Shown: in pieces, positions 38,631 through 47,667 of the stretch
How the letters are laid out: each line of letters starts with the position of its first letter
How positions within the stretch are numbered: the first letter of the stretch is position 1
Assembly: GCA_965223215.1 (NCBI GenBank)
Contig: CBDCVZ010000010.1
Location: 372,001-436,000 of the forward strand
Length of the DNA: 64,000 nt
Source: JABDMH01 sp965223215
GTDB taxonomy: Bacteria > Bacteroidota > Bacteroidia > Chitinophagales > Saprospiraceae
Direction: 5' to 3'
The notes under the pieces: model-generated
What the model was told of the DNA's origin: nothing
The model's database searches: none
The model's input: only the letters and a program-made list of their open reading frames with translations
Translations under genes and position numbers: made by a program

Positions 38631-38822
38631 ATGATTATTATTAATGTTAAGGAGGGTGAGACGATTGATCGCGCTTTGAAACGATACAAGCAAAAGCATC
38701 GACGCATCGGAGTGATGAATCAGTTGAGAAACCGAAAGCACTTCACCAAGCCCTCTGTAGAACGACGCAGCGAGCTGCTTAAGGCCAAGTACAAACTAAA
38801 GAAGTTCGCATCAGCCAACTAA
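38631..38822 (+). CDS. rpsU: Small ribosomal subunit protein bS21
   Basis: A 63-residue basic protein. MIIINVKEGETIDRALKRYK is the bS21 N-terminus, followed by the Arg/Lys-rich helix (LRNRKHFTKPSVERRSELL) and KYKLKKFASAN. bS21 binds the 30S platform near the anti-Shine-Dalgarno end of 16S rRNA. The gene stands alone, with its own promoter and a strong terminator just upstream. Confidence 0.95.
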   Translation: MIIINVKEGETIDRALKRYKQKHRRIGVMNQLRNRKHFTKPSVERRSELLKAKYKLKKFASAN

Positions 38823-38888
38823 TTGGGATGCGATGATCATGATCTTTGACTGCCATCGAGATCTGTTTGAATTTGCTGTTAAGAATCC

Positions 38889-39842
38889 TTATGACGCTTC
38901 GGTCAGCACTACGGGCGCCCTGCCAGTACTGAGACTGGCCGTTACTAGAGATCCCCGAAGGATTTTCGGGCGGGCACGCAGGAAAGTCCTGCGCATAGCT
39001 TCAGAATTTGAAATGTATTGATAGTAAATCATCATCCTGCCTAGGTACTGACGCTTCGGTCGGCATATTACTGACGCTTCGGTCAGCAGTACGGGTAGCT
39101 GACCGAAAATTAAGCAGGCCGTTAAAACTGGTAGATCCCGAAGGATTTCGGGGCAGGCACGCAGGAAAGTCCTGCGGATAGCATCAGAAATTGAAATGTA
39201 TACTTGGTAAAACATCATCATCCAAGCCCGGGTTACTGACGCTTCGGTCAGCACTACGAGTGGCCTGCCGAAAATTGTGCTGGCCGTTAAAACTGGTAGA
39301 TCCCGAAGGATTTCGGGGCAGGCACGCAGGAAAGTCCTGCGGATAGCATCAGAAATTGAAATGTATATTTGGTAAAACATCATCATCCAAGCCCGGGATA
39401 CTGACGCTTCGGTCAGCACTACGGGTGGCCTGACCGAAAATTGAGCAGGCCGTTAAAACTGGTAGATCCCGAAGGATTTCGGGGCAGGCACGCAGGAAAG
39501 TCCTGCGGATAGCATCAGAAATTGAAATGTATATTTGGTAAAACATCATCATCCAAGCCCGGGTGGTGGAATTGGTAGATCTACCTACGCAAAAGCTTCG
39601 GTAGTCAGGCACGCAGGAAAGTCCTGCGAATGGCATGAGAAATTGAAATGTATATTTGGTAAAACATCATCATCCAAGCCCGGGATACTGACGCTTCGGT
39701 CAGCACTACGGGGGCCTGACCGAAAATTGAGCAGGCCGTTAAAACTGGTAGATCCCGAAGGATTTCGGGGCAGGCACGCAGGAAAGTCCTGCGGATAGCA
39801 TCAGAAATTGAAATGTATATTTGGTAAAACATCATCATCCGA
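38889..39842. repeat. Tandem array of degenerate tRNA-Leu-like units with inserted palindromes
   Basis: About six tandem units end at the intact tRNA-Leu. Units start at the tRNA 5' heptamer GCCCGGG or a variant at 39039 (degenerate), 39226, 39391, 39557 and 39678; spacing is about 165 bp, except 187 for the first and 121 for the one at 39557. An older copy covers 38895-39038. Each unit has, in order, the tRNA 5' end, a palindrome with TGACGCTTCGGTCA, then GGTAGA, a second palindrome (CCCGAAGGATTTCGGGG), CACGCAGGAAAGTCCTGCG resembling the anticodon arm, and a TATATTTG promoter box. The unit at 39557 keeps 23 nt of the tRNA (GCCCGGG to GGTAGA), then has a different palindrome. No protein gene is credible here. 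Confidence 0.85.
39816..39823 (+). promoter_or_regulatory. tRNA-Leu promoter -7 box
   Basis: TATATTTG fits TAnnTTTG and lies 20 bp upstream of the tRNA 5' end. The same box stands at the same distance before the tRNA-like heptamer in most upstream repeat units, so the promoter was duplicated with them. No good -33 element is visible. Confidence 0.5.
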
Positions 39843-39927
39843 GCCCGGGTGGTGGAATTGGTAGACACGCAGGACTTAAAATCCTGTGGCCGTTGAGGCC
39901 GTGCGGGTTCGATTCCCGCTCCGGGTA
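39843..39927 (+). tRNA. tRNA-Leu (anticodon UAA)
   Basis: An 85-nt class II tRNA. The acceptor GCCCGGG pairs with TCCGGGT with G-U pairs at both ends. The D-arm is GGTGGAATTGGTAGACAC, and the anticodon stem GCAGGA/TCCTGT-like encloses the loop CTTAAAA with anticodon TAA at 39877-39879. A long variable arm (TGGCCGTTGAGGCCGT) and a T-arm GCGGGTTCGATTCCCGC follow. CCA is not encoded. It reads UUA/UUG leucine codons. Its 3' end is the start of a 68-bp direct repeat, so it served as an integration site. Confidence 0.95.
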
Positions 39928-39981
39928 CAAATGTGGCGATCACCATAGGGGTAGGCCGCACTGTAATAATATTTACAGTCC
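39914..39981 (+). repeat. 68-bp direct repeat, copy 1 (tRNA-Leu 3' end plus flank; putative att site)
   Basis: This stretch, from TCCCGCTCCGGGTA in the tRNA T-arm/acceptor through TTTACAGTCC, is repeated without change at 41929-41996. A direct repeat that includes a tRNA 3' end is the classic mark left by tyrosine-recombinase integration. Confidence 0.88.
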
Positions 39982-40033
39982 CCAGAAATACCTTGGGTAT
40001 TCTTTTGCAATTTAGCACGTTTTTACGTCGAGA

Positions 40034-40949
40034 TCATGTATTGAGTGGCGGTTGTGTCAGAACACTTACTAGCGCCGTGATTTGATTATGGTACCTATCT
40101 TTGTCTTTCTCTTTCAGCCTCTTAATATTCTGAAGCTTCCACCGTAAAGCAGGGAATTTCTCAAAATCATATATGCTCCAATCGGGGGCTAACTTTTTGA
40201 TACTTAAAAGAAACGCTTTATCCTCGGCTGTTAACCGGGCATGAATTGTGTTCACCAGTTGTTCTCTTGTACTCTCGAATTTCTCATATGAGAACTCCTC
40301 TTCGCTCATTCCTGTAAACTGATTTTTTATAATCTTTTTTTGATCTAGATAATTTGGTACTAAAAGCTCGTGAATTGGACGCGCGGAACTAACCAGAGAA
40401 AAAATGAATCCAGATTTTACCTCATTGGTAAACCCTTCTTTTTCTAGCAGGTATTTCACATCAAATATATCCCTGGGATGTTGTCGATCCAGGGCGGCAC
40501 AAATTTTTCCACCATACAGTTGACCGAATGGAACAACGGACATTTGTACAAACGCCTCAAATTGTTCCTGTGCATTCTTACATAATATTAAATCTTGAGG
40601 ATCAGATATTGTTCCTCTGATGATGCTGTTGACCTCCAATTTTTACATCTACTGCTTCTTGGTTGATTAGGAGTTTCCATCGGGCTTCATCATGATGTAC
40701 CTTGGCAGATCTAACTCCCAGTTCAATCTTTGACTTTATTCGTCTAAGTACTTCATTGATATGCAGAAGAGATTCTTGCCTTCCTTTGACTGGGAGATAA
40801 GTTAAGTCTATATCTACTGACAGTCTTGGCATGTTCCTGAAGAATAAATTTATTGCGGTTCCCCCATGTAGAGCTAAATCAGGTTCTTCAGATATATAGG
40901 GAAGCACAGTTATCAGAAGTGCGACCTTTTGCCTATATGATTCAGTCAT
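40034..40949 (-). pseudogene. AbiEii/AbiGii-type nucleotidyltransferase toxin, frameshifted
   Basis: The N-terminal part (ATG at 40949; LALHGGTAINLFFRNMPRLS, then VDIDLTYLP) has the nucleotidyltransferase GGTAxN and DxDL motifs of the type IV toxin AbiEii. Near residue 105 the frame breaks: an extra G in ATTGGAG (complement of 40634-40640) shifts it. The downstream frame resumes with EVNSIIRGTI, FGQLYGGKICAALDRQHPRD and IFDVKYLLEK to the normal end. Removing one G restores a full-length toxin of about 304 residues. The toxin start overlaps the antitoxin stop by 8 bp. It is inactivated, unless this is a sequencing error or frameshifting occurs. Confidence 0.82.
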
Positions 40950-41706
40950 AATTAGCCAATTCCATGGGTACGCTGATCTTAAATTCTGGATTATAAACAC
41001 CGTTTTTGACAATCGCACGATCACCGGATCCCATATTCACCTTGATCAATTCTATGTGGTTCAAGACCGGAAGATTTGCTTTGCTGGCCATGTAAAGGAA
41101 TAACCTTTTGACCCTAATGGAATTACATTTCTCTAAAAGCTCCTGCATTATCACTGGTCTGAGTGTCCTAAGTGATTCTAGTATCTGGTAACACTCAAGT
41201 AAATCAAATCTTTTTGGTGCTAGATATAAACACTCCAAGATTGCTCGCTCCGGAGCTGAGGTATTTATTTCAAAACCTTCATGGTGCAGTGCTTTAAGTC
41301 CAATGGTCTTGGGGATAATAGATGTTCCAACCGACTCTAACTTTTGTCCCCAGTCATAACCAACAAACCATTTCGGGAGTTTCACGTTGTGTTGATGGAA
41401 TAAGAAAATACGTTCTTCACCAAATCTGATATAGTGTGACGCACCTCTGATTGCCAGGGCTGATGGTCCACCTAAGTGGACATCTTTTCTTAACTGCTTC
41501 TGAATACTCGCTAAGCCGCCGTACCATCTGACTTGATCCTTGGACTTCTTATAGGCCCCTCTTCCTATAGATTCTATCCATTCACTTTCTAGATACCGCT
41601 GTGTAAGGGGGGGTGATATGCCCATTTTCCTCAACCAAGTAGACGTCGCTACCTGACCAGACGGCCAGTTTTCCATTAGGTTCTTTAATTTTTTGTCCTT
41701 TGCCAT
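40942..41706 (-). CDS. AbiEi-type antitoxin/transcriptional regulator (type IV toxin-antitoxin)
   Basis: A 254-residue protein from the ATG at 41706. The N-terminus holds a winged helix (KNLMENWPSGQVATSTWLRK; ISPPLTQRYLESEWIESIGRGAY), followed by the AbiEi C-terminal domain (LASIQKQLRKDVHLGGPSAL, GEERIFLFHQHNVKLPKW, STSAPERAILECLYL-like). AbiEi represses the operon and counters AbiEii after phage infection. The toxin gene downstream is frameshifted, so this may now be a solitary repressor. Confidence 0.82.
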   Translation of the reverse strand: MAKDKKLKNLMENWPSGQVATSTWLRKMGISPPLTQRYLESEWIESIGRGAYKKSKDQVRWYGGLASIQKQLRKDVHLGGPSALAIRGASHYIRFGEERIFLFHQHNVKLPKWFVGYDWGQKLESVGTSIIPKTIGLKALHHEGFEINTSAPERAILECLYLAPKRFDLLECYQILESLRTLRPVIMQELLEKCNSIRVKRLFLYMASKANLPVLNHIELIKVNMGSGDRAIVKNGVYNPEFKISVPMELANYD

Positions 41707-41928
41707 ACTCCTAGTATATTTAGCGCACAAATTTTAATGAACCTCATCTTTCTGGTCATACTCAATTCATTAATTTTTCGTTCAAAGATATACCATGAGT
41801 ATATTTGAGAGCAAAAAAATAACGGAAAAATGTAATATAGATCTGGTCTTCTGCCTCTGCTGAGATCTGCTTCAATTCTACTATTTCGATTGCAGGACCC
41901 TGTGACCTCACCAAGTGTTCGATTAAAC

Positions 41929-41996
41929 TCCCGCTCCGGGTACAAATGTGGCGATCACCATAGGGGTAGGCCGCACTGTAATAATATTTACAGTCC
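41929..41996 (+). repeat. 68-bp direct repeat, copy 2 (putative att site)
   Basis: A perfect copy of 39914-39981. Upstream of it the sequence GTTCGATTAAAC resembles but does not complete the tRNA T-arm, so only the 3' part of the tRNA was copied. Module A of the recombinase array begins within 20 bp to the right. Confidence 0.88.
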
Positions 41997-42047
41997 TAGC
42001 TATAGTCGTCATAGATTACCTGTGTGGGTCGGGTTCGCGCGAGTGGA

Positions 42048-42620
42048 TTAATTATCGTCCTTTTTAAAGCCGATTCGCTTTCGGGATTCGTGTTCTTGCC
42101 TTAGGTCTTTTTCCTCCATCAACTTCTTCAAATATTCGAATAAAACAACGATTTGATCATCATGAGAAGATACTGCTCGCTCAATCTGTTCAAGCTTTAA
42201 TAGCAGGTCTTTATGTGTCAATAGCATCTCCCTCATCTTCACAAAAACCTCAATTATTCTAATGCTCATTTGCACTGCTTGACCACTGCGAAGCACATTT
42301 GCCAACATCAGGATGCCATGCTCAGTAAATGCGTATGGTCGGCTACCGCCGAGGTGTTGTCTTGAAGGTATCGCATTTTGCGACACCATGAGATCAATCT
42401 CGTCTTCAGTTATTTGGAACATAAAATTTGCCGGAAAGCGTTCTTTATTTCTTTTGACCTGTTCCCTTAATCTCCTTGCTTCCACCGCATATAAATCTGC
42501 TAGGTCTCGATCTAACATTATTCTCTGGCCTCTGAGTACGTAAATCTTGCTCATTAAAACCTCGTCGGGAATAATCGGATTGCTCTTTTCTGCCAAGGCT
42601 CTTACTAGTTTGGTACGCAA
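42048..42620 (-). CDS. ORF6N-domain protein (module A)
   Basis: A 190-residue protein of the ORF6N family found in phages and mobile elements: SKIYVLRGQRIMLDRDLADLYAVE, RRLREQVKRNKERFP, NFMFQITEDE, PYAFTEHGILMLANVLRS, then a helical C-terminus (EQIERAVSSHDDQIVVLFEYL). The family is thought to bind DNA or act as an anti-repressor. I keep the TTG start at 42620, because the homologue in modules B and C also has about 19 residues before the conserved S-K-I. Only the core and the last 60 residues match the B copy closely. Confidence 0.82.
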   Translation of the reverse strand: MRTKLVRALAEKSNPIIPDEVLMSKIYVLRGQRIMLDRDLADLYAVEARRLREQVKRNKERFPANFMFQITEDEIDLMVSQNAIPSRQHLGGSRPYAFTEHGILMLANVLRSGQAVQMSIRIIEVFVKMREMLLTHKDLLLKLEQIERAVSSHDDQIVVLFEYLKKLMEEKDLRQEHESRKRIGFKKDDN

Positions 42621-42659
42621 TAAGATAATTCTCTCACTACTGGTGAGAGAACTAATTTA

Positions 42660-43616
42660 CTATTTCAACGGATGATAAGTCCGCAACCCATCCTCAAGAT
42701 CCTCCAGGTTATATAAATCATACCGCTCGGTGCTGCTAACATACTCATGTCCTGCCATATACTGAACAATGCGAACATCATAAGATTTCAGCCAATCCCC
42801 AATCACCGCAGCTCTAATCACTTGACCAGATTTGATTTTAGGATTGATTTTTTTCATTGCTTTGAACATATGATGCAAGCTCGTTTTGATATTCGCAGAT
42901 CCGCCTTCACTAAAAAATAATTGCTGCTCAATCTTTGGATCTGGCTTGGCGGGTTTTCGTCCAGACTTTTTTAAATATTCTCCACTACGGATGGCTTCCA
43001 GCATCCGAGGTCTGACCACCAAGATATATTCTTGTAGCTCCAGTAGTTGCCGGGCATCTAAGTCTAGCGTGCGATGGTGACTAGATCTCGAGCCTTGGAC
43101 GTAAATTTTTCCTTCTTTTAATTGGATGTGTTTTTCATGTAGTCGGTGTAACTCTCTAGTCGTGATGGCTTGATAAATCATCAAGCCTAAGATTACTTTA
43201 TTGCGCTTGGTACGATCATCTAAAGCATGATACGCATCGTACAATTGCACCAATTCATTAAACTCAATAAATCGCATGGGTGGTTGTCTTCTTTCTCCTC
43301 GGACGCGTAGATTGCCGGCAGGATTAATTCCCAAATCCAGACTAGTGTAATAGTGATGGATGCCGGTCAATACCCGGTTCATCTGCTTGATACTCATTTC
43401 TTCTTTCAATTGAAAAATAAAATCTCTAATGTGCTGGTACGTGACAACTTCTGGACCCACCTTTTTAGTAAGTATATGCTCGATAAATTATCCGCAATAA
43501 TTATAGTACTGCTTGATGGTCGCCGGGCTGTATTTTTTCCTTTTCAGATAAGCCACCAACACCTCTAATTCCTTTTGAACTGCTGGGCTAAATTGGTAAG
43601 TCTTATTTCTGGTCAT
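42660..43616 (-). pseudogene. Tyrosine recombinase 1 of module A, nonsense-mutated
   Basis: Aligns end to end with the intact recombinase at 51451-52440, but codon 43 is TAA (complement of 43488-43490) where the intact copy has TTA (Leu). The rest (from about 43460) is open and keeps TTRELHRLHEKHI, RSSHHRTLDLD, QVIRAAVIGDWL, MAGHEYVSSTERYDLYN. It also lacks the 11-residue insert found in modules B and C. Probably inactive unless re-initiated downstream. It overlaps recombinase 2 by 14 bp. Confidence 0.85.
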
Positions 43617-44495
43617 GGCGAAGGTCTTTTAAGATGTGGGTATAAATCTGAGTTGTATCAAGGGTACTGTGCCCCAATAATTTTGCGATCTGATGCAAGC
43701 TCATCCCATTAGCTAATAAATGGGTAGCGATGCTGTGCCGTAACCTATGCAGCCCACATGGTTTATCAATACGAGCCTTATCGAGCAACTTTTTGAGACG
43801 CTCATACAATGCCGGACCACCCAATTTCTTACCTCATACTCCAATAAAAAACCAGGCTTCATTTCTGCCACTCAATAAACCGGTCTACCTACCGTGAGAT
43901 AGGTCAAGATGTCTTTTCTCACGTCGCCCAGGATAGGTACATAGCGCTCTTTGTAGTTTTTCCCTTTGCGTACATACAATAAATTCTTGTCGGGCAAAAT
44001 ATCATCAACCAATAGACTAGCACCTTCCGTTCTTCTTAAACCACAGCCATAATAAATAGCCAGCATAGCTCGATCTCTCAGCCCCAATAAATCATCTTCG
44101 GTGGCTTTGTAAAGTCGTTTGATTTCTGATTGGGTGAGGATTTCATGATGAGATACCTCGGTGGATCGATAAAGAATATTGACCTCTAGCTCTACGCTAC
44201 CCACTTCTCTTAAAAATCTTCGGAACAGACGCAGGGTACGTAAATAAATGCGCAAGGTACTTACCGATAAACTGCCAGGACGATTCTTATTTTCTCGAAC
44301 CTTTAGATGCTCAAAAAAGGACTTAGCTTGATTAGTTTTGATCTGATGCTCATGGCACCAATCAATAAATTCCTCGATGCGCTGCGGTCCATATTTTAAA
44401 GTACTTGGCTCATAATTTTGCAGCTCTAGCCATTGCTTAAATCCCTGCAGCACACCCGCTTTTTCTTGCTTCGTAAAAAATCCCTTACTGTACAT
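43603..44495 (-). pseudogene. Tyrosine recombinase 2 of module A, frameshifted and nonsense-mutated
   Basis: Homologous to the intact 297-residue recombinase at 52427-53320. A one-base deletion near 43875-43880 breaks the frame after residue about 205 (TVGRPVY then stop), and an in-frame TGA at 43834-43836 replaces a CGA (Arg) in the segment between GV and GKKLGG. The two open pieces still carry GCGLRRTEGASLL, HRLRHSIATHLLANG and LLGHSTLDTTQIYTHI. With two separate lesions this copy is dead. Confidence 0.88.
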
Positions 44496-44516
44496 ATCCG
44501 TGGGACACTGGGATAC

Positions 44517-47141
44517 TTAGGTTAATGCATTGATTACCTGTGGTTTAGTTATCCCATTTTCGCTGGTGGGACACCTATGGGATACTGGGATACCTTGCTC
44601 CTTGATTTTCAATAAAATATCACTTAATCGCTCATCAATGTGATCTTTAAGCTGATCGTATTCCTGGTAGTCGGCAATCTGATATTCATAACCACGATAT
44701 TTATTGCCACCCTTATACTTTAAATAGCCGTTGATCTTTAACTCCCGGATGTGCCGGTGGATCGTGCTGGAGCTAATGCGTAGTTTCTTCCGGATCTCCT
44801 GCGTATAAAATACCTCGCCATCTTTGACCTGGGTTTTGAGCTTTTCTAAGAACACTCTAGCTGCTTTGGTTAGTTCATCACTCTTGCTAAACAACACTTC
44901 CTTTAACAGACTAAAAGCAGCTTCGACATCTTCTATCGTCGATTCAATAAAAGGCTCTCCAGTGGCTTCATTAAGTCGCTGTGACCGCTGCCACTGGTGG
45001 TAGAAAGTGATCGTTTCAATAAAGCTGAGCAACAATAAAAGGGTGCGTCTTGGCTTAAATACTTCGTCTGGTAGATCAATTAAATCTGCATATGGATTGA
45101 CGACTTTAATGGGCTTTAATAGTCTTTGAACATTCTTAAGCTTATGCGTGATCTGATGTTCCTCTAAATGATTAATCTTGCCGGAACTGAGGGATTTTTG
45201 GTAAGTCATAATTCGTTTATCTTGCTCACTGCTGGTATCGATGTAAAGCAATATGCACCGATTGGCATTGTCCTCATATACACGCTCCCTGGTTGTACAT
45301 CCACTCACACTGACTGGTCCTTCCACACGCAAAGTGATGGTTTTTAAATTGCCCTTATTGTCTTTAAGCGTAACCGTTTTAGTGATCCTTCTTTTGGTCT
45401 GTAATTCTCGCAACGGGTAGAGCACATTTTCGGCGCCGTCCAGATCTTCGATCAATATTAATTTATGCTTCAGCTCTTCGCGTCCAAAATAATAGAGCGC
45501 ATTGTCGCTCAAGGTGGTGATCTCGATTTTATCTTCCTCTGGGATTAATTCACTGACCTTTTCTTGCAAGTAAGTTTTACCGGTGCCGGATGCGCCCAGA
45601 CACATGATGTGTAGCGGCTTCTCTCTTTTACGAGAAGTGTATGCCAGGTAAGCAATCAGCGCATTGTTCTTTTCGCCCACGATGCCGCTTTTAGCAATGT
45701 CGGTCAGAGTGTTTCGTAATAGTTTGGGGTTCCTTAAATATTTAATGGCTTCAGCTCTTTCTGCCTGTGTCATGGCTGGTTTCTCGGTCTTTTTCGGCTT
45801 GAGTTGCTCTAATTTATTTTGCCGATACCGCTCCAAAGCGCCCGTCATATCGCTGACGGTTTTTTCCGCTTGGGAGGTGCTGATTTCTAGGCTTTCGGCA
45901 ATCTTATACACCAGTTGCTCTACTTGCTTAGAATGGTATAGATCCAAACTGTGGCGGACAGGCAAGTGATGCGAATGTTCAAGCTTTTCAATTTTTACTG
46001 TCACTCGCATACGATCCAAGCCAGTGACTTTAATCCCACCAAGAATGGTAATTGTTAAAAGGTCCGTGTGATAAAGAATAAGCTCTGGATTATTGACATC
46101 TAATTTTCCATTAGGAGTATTTTTCTTTTCAATTGAATGCCTGTCGGTGTTTACCGAATCAATTGAAAAAAATAAACGATTATCAATCAAATGCTGGAGG
46201 ATTTCTGGTTCGTGTGATTGCACTAAGCTATTTGGATCTTCTCCTTCGGGTGTCTCCACATAACTGATCTTTAGATTCGATTTTAGAATCTGGAGCTGTG
46301 TTGTGTATTTTTCAACTGCTGCCTTGCCAGCCTCATCACCATCAAAGAACAATATCACTTCCTCCAACACATCCAGCTCTCTGATTGCTTGCTCATGATC
46401 TTTGGTAAAGCCATTGGTGCCATACAATGCCAAGACTGGCTCTTTAATATACTGAGATAGGGTGGCAGCATCGATGACGCTTTCGGTCATAACAATTCTG
46501 TTGGCATTTGATGATGGCCACTTTGGATATAATCCTTTAAACCCTCCTGCCAGGTAAAAGTGTTTTGATTTTGCTGAGTCACTCACCGCTCGCCCATAAA
46601 TGCTGGCAATCTGACCCTGCTTGTTTTTGGTGGGGAAGATTAAGCAGCTCTTGATATTGTACAGCCCGAGCTTTTCGGCATTGGCTTGTAAATCTTTATT
46701 CCAACTCTTGCCCACTTGGTACGCACAAAATCCAATGCCCAGCCTCTCATAGTTTAATTCTCGCTTATTTGCATAGGCCTGCGCTTTCTTGCTGCGCTGC
46801 ATCGCATGTAGACTTCCTTGATAATATTTAGTCAAGATGGCTACTGTACTTAGTTGCGTTTTGCTGGCATAGCTGGGATCAATCATCGCTTTAGCTTTCT
46901 GCAAGGCTTCATGTTTGGTGATCTTCTCATAGCGCATGACAAAATCAATCTGGTCTCCACTGCCGGCATTACAATTACTCGAGAAGCAAGTCCAAGTACC
47001 GGTTCTGGGATAGATCTGTAGACTTGGCGTTTTGTCATCGTGCCAGGGACAACGGAGCCGATGGTTTCGATCGGGAGTGAGGGAGTAGATGCGCAGGACT
47101 TGGTCAAGGGTGAGGCGGGTTTTGATTTCTACGATCTCCAT
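44517..47141 (-). CDS. CHC2-zinc-finger primase fused to AAA-type ATPase (module A)
   Basis: An 874-residue protein from the ATG at 47141 (MEIVEIKTRLTLDQVL), the start conserved in module B. The N-terminus has a DnaG-like zinc finger (Cys31-P-W-His34, then Cys52 and Cys57). A Toprim-type segment (EVILFFDGDEAGKAAVEKY, about 270) follows. Near residue 500 is a Walker A (CLGASGTGKTYLQEK) with ILIEDLDGAENVL as Walker B, and near the end a winged helix (RKKLRISSSTIHRHIRELKI). It could prime and unwind for element replication. Start and sequence are intact although both recombinases of this module are broken. Confidence 0.85.
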   Translation of the reverse strand: MEIVEIKTRLTLDQVLRIYSLTPDRNHRLRCPWHDDKTPSLQIYPRTGTWTCFSSNCNAGSGDQIDFVMRYEKITKHEALQKAKAMIDPSYASKTQLSTVAILTKYYQGSLHAMQRSKKAQAYANKRELNYERLGIGFCAYQVGKSWNKDLQANAEKLGLYNIKSCLIFPTKNKQGQIASIYGRAVSDSAKSKHFYLAGGFKGLYPKWPSSNANRIVMTESVIDAATLSQYIKEPVLALYGTNGFTKDHEQAIRELDVLEEVILFFDGDEAGKAAVEKYTTQLQILKSNLKISYVETPEGEDPNSLVQSHEPEILQHLIDNRLFFSIDSVNTDRHSIEKKNTPNGKLDVNNPELILYHTDLLTITILGGIKVTGLDRMRVTVKIEKLEHSHHLPVRHSLDLYHSKQVEQLVYKIAESLEISTSQAEKTVSDMTGALERYRQNKLEQLKPKKTEKPAMTQAERAEAIKYLRNPKLLRNTLTDIAKSGIVGEKNNALIAYLAYTSRKREKPLHIMCLGASGTGKTYLQEKVSELIPEEDKIEITTLSDNALYYFGREELKHKLILIEDLDGAENVLYPLRELQTKRRITKTVTLKDNKGNLKTITLRVEGPVSVSGCTTRERVYEDNANRCILLYIDTSSEQDKRIMTYQKSLSSGKINHLEEHQITHKLKNVQRLLKPIKVVNPYADLIDLPDEVFKPRRTLLLLLSFIETITFYHQWQRSQRLNEATGEPFIESTIEDVEAAFSLLKEVLFSKSDELTKAARVFLEKLKTQVKDGEVFYTQEIRKKLRISSSTIHRHIRELKINGYLKYKGGNKYRGYEYQIADYQEYDQLKDHIDERLSDILLKIKEQGIPVSHRCPTSENGITKPQVINALT

Positions 47142-47216
47142 GGACTCAGGAAAGTTTTTCAAAAAATCTTTTTGACAACTAATTAGGTGCTAAGATAACA
47201 CATTAGTTAGTTTTTG

Positions 47217-47262
47217 CAAATCTATGTGTTTTTGAAAAACACTTTTAGTTGCCGTATCTTTG
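47217..47262. promoter_or_regulatory. Divergent promoters and operator of module A xre/primase
   Basis: TATCTTTG at 47255-47262 (for xre, + strand) and TAGATTTG (complement of 47217-47224, for the primase) both fit TAnnTTTG. Between them lies a perfect 17-bp palindrome, GTGTTTTTGAAAAACAC (47226-47242), which overlaps the xre -33 region (TTTTTG, 20 bp before the -7). Outside, ACAACTAAT-type repeats occur at about 47177, 47202 (inverted) and 47291. The layout fits a lambda-like XRE switch. Confidence 0.6.
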
Positions 47263-47309
47263 ATATGAGTGTATTTAAAGGGTATTCAGACAACTAATAA
47301 GATTCTATC

Positions 47310-47642
47310 ATGGACTTTGGCAAACGAATTGTAGAACTTCGGAAAGAAAGAGAGATGTCACAAACCGACCTTGCTACCGAACTGGGCATCCATAAAAATG
47401 TACTCGGAAGATATGAGCGTGGCGAAGCAAAGCCTTCAATCGATGTAGCTAAGAATATTGCAGACTTATTGTCGGTTTCGCTGGACTATTTAGTAGGAGC
47501 CGTTGATCAGGAACTTGACAAAAGTGTGGTCGATCAAGTGTTGACGATCCAAAAACTTCCAGATGACGAAAAAGAAAGAATCTTATTTACCCTGGATGCA
47601 CTTGTGCGAGATGCAAAGTCCAGATTTGCATATGCCAGCTAA
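47310..47642 (+). CDS. XRE-family repressor (module A)
   Basis: A 110-residue protein. The helix-turn-helix is IVELRKEREMSQTDLATELG, then IHKNVLGRYERGEAKPS, followed by the usual LLSVSLDYLVGAVD hinge and a short C-terminal helix pair. It is divergent from the primase gene over a 168-bp region with a palindrome, so it probably represses the module. It differs strongly from the XRE of module B, as does the operator. Confidence 0.88.
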   Translation: MDFGKRIVELRKEREMSQTDLATELGIHKNVLGRYERGEAKPSIDVAKNIADLLSVSLDYLVGAVDQELDKSVVDQVLTIQKLPDDEKERILFTLDALVRDAKSRFAYAS

Positions 47643-47667
47643 GAACCCGGGTTGCTATAATTATCAA

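Larger units (their letters stand above)
39914..41996. mobile_element. tRNA-Leu-associated 2-kb island carrying an AbiE system
   Basis: The segment is bracketed by the 68-bp direct repeats and holds only an AbiEi-like antitoxin and an AbiEii-like toxin gene, no integrase. It therefore looks like a passenger island placed at the tRNA by an integrase in trans, or the left remnant of a larger composite island whose integrases are in the modules that follow. A third copy of the repeat would be expected right of the window. Confidence 0.7.

Noticed and set aside
38889..39798. Several open frames across the tRNA-like repeats, one of 176 codons on the minus strand
   Set aside because: Their translations are repeats of the same palindromic DNA on both strands, without RBS, start logic or family.
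38889..39842. CRISPR-like regular repeat
   Set aside because: The repeated unit is the whole 165 bp with no unique spacers, and no cas genes are near.
41685..41945. 86-codon minus-strand frame over the AbiEi start and the second att copy
   Set aside because: It overlaps the well-supported antitoxin and the repeat and has no recognisable product.
43834..43836. In-frame TGA in recombinase 2 of module A as recoding or selenocysteine
   Set aside because: The intact copies have CGA here and a second lesion lies nearby, so decay explains it.
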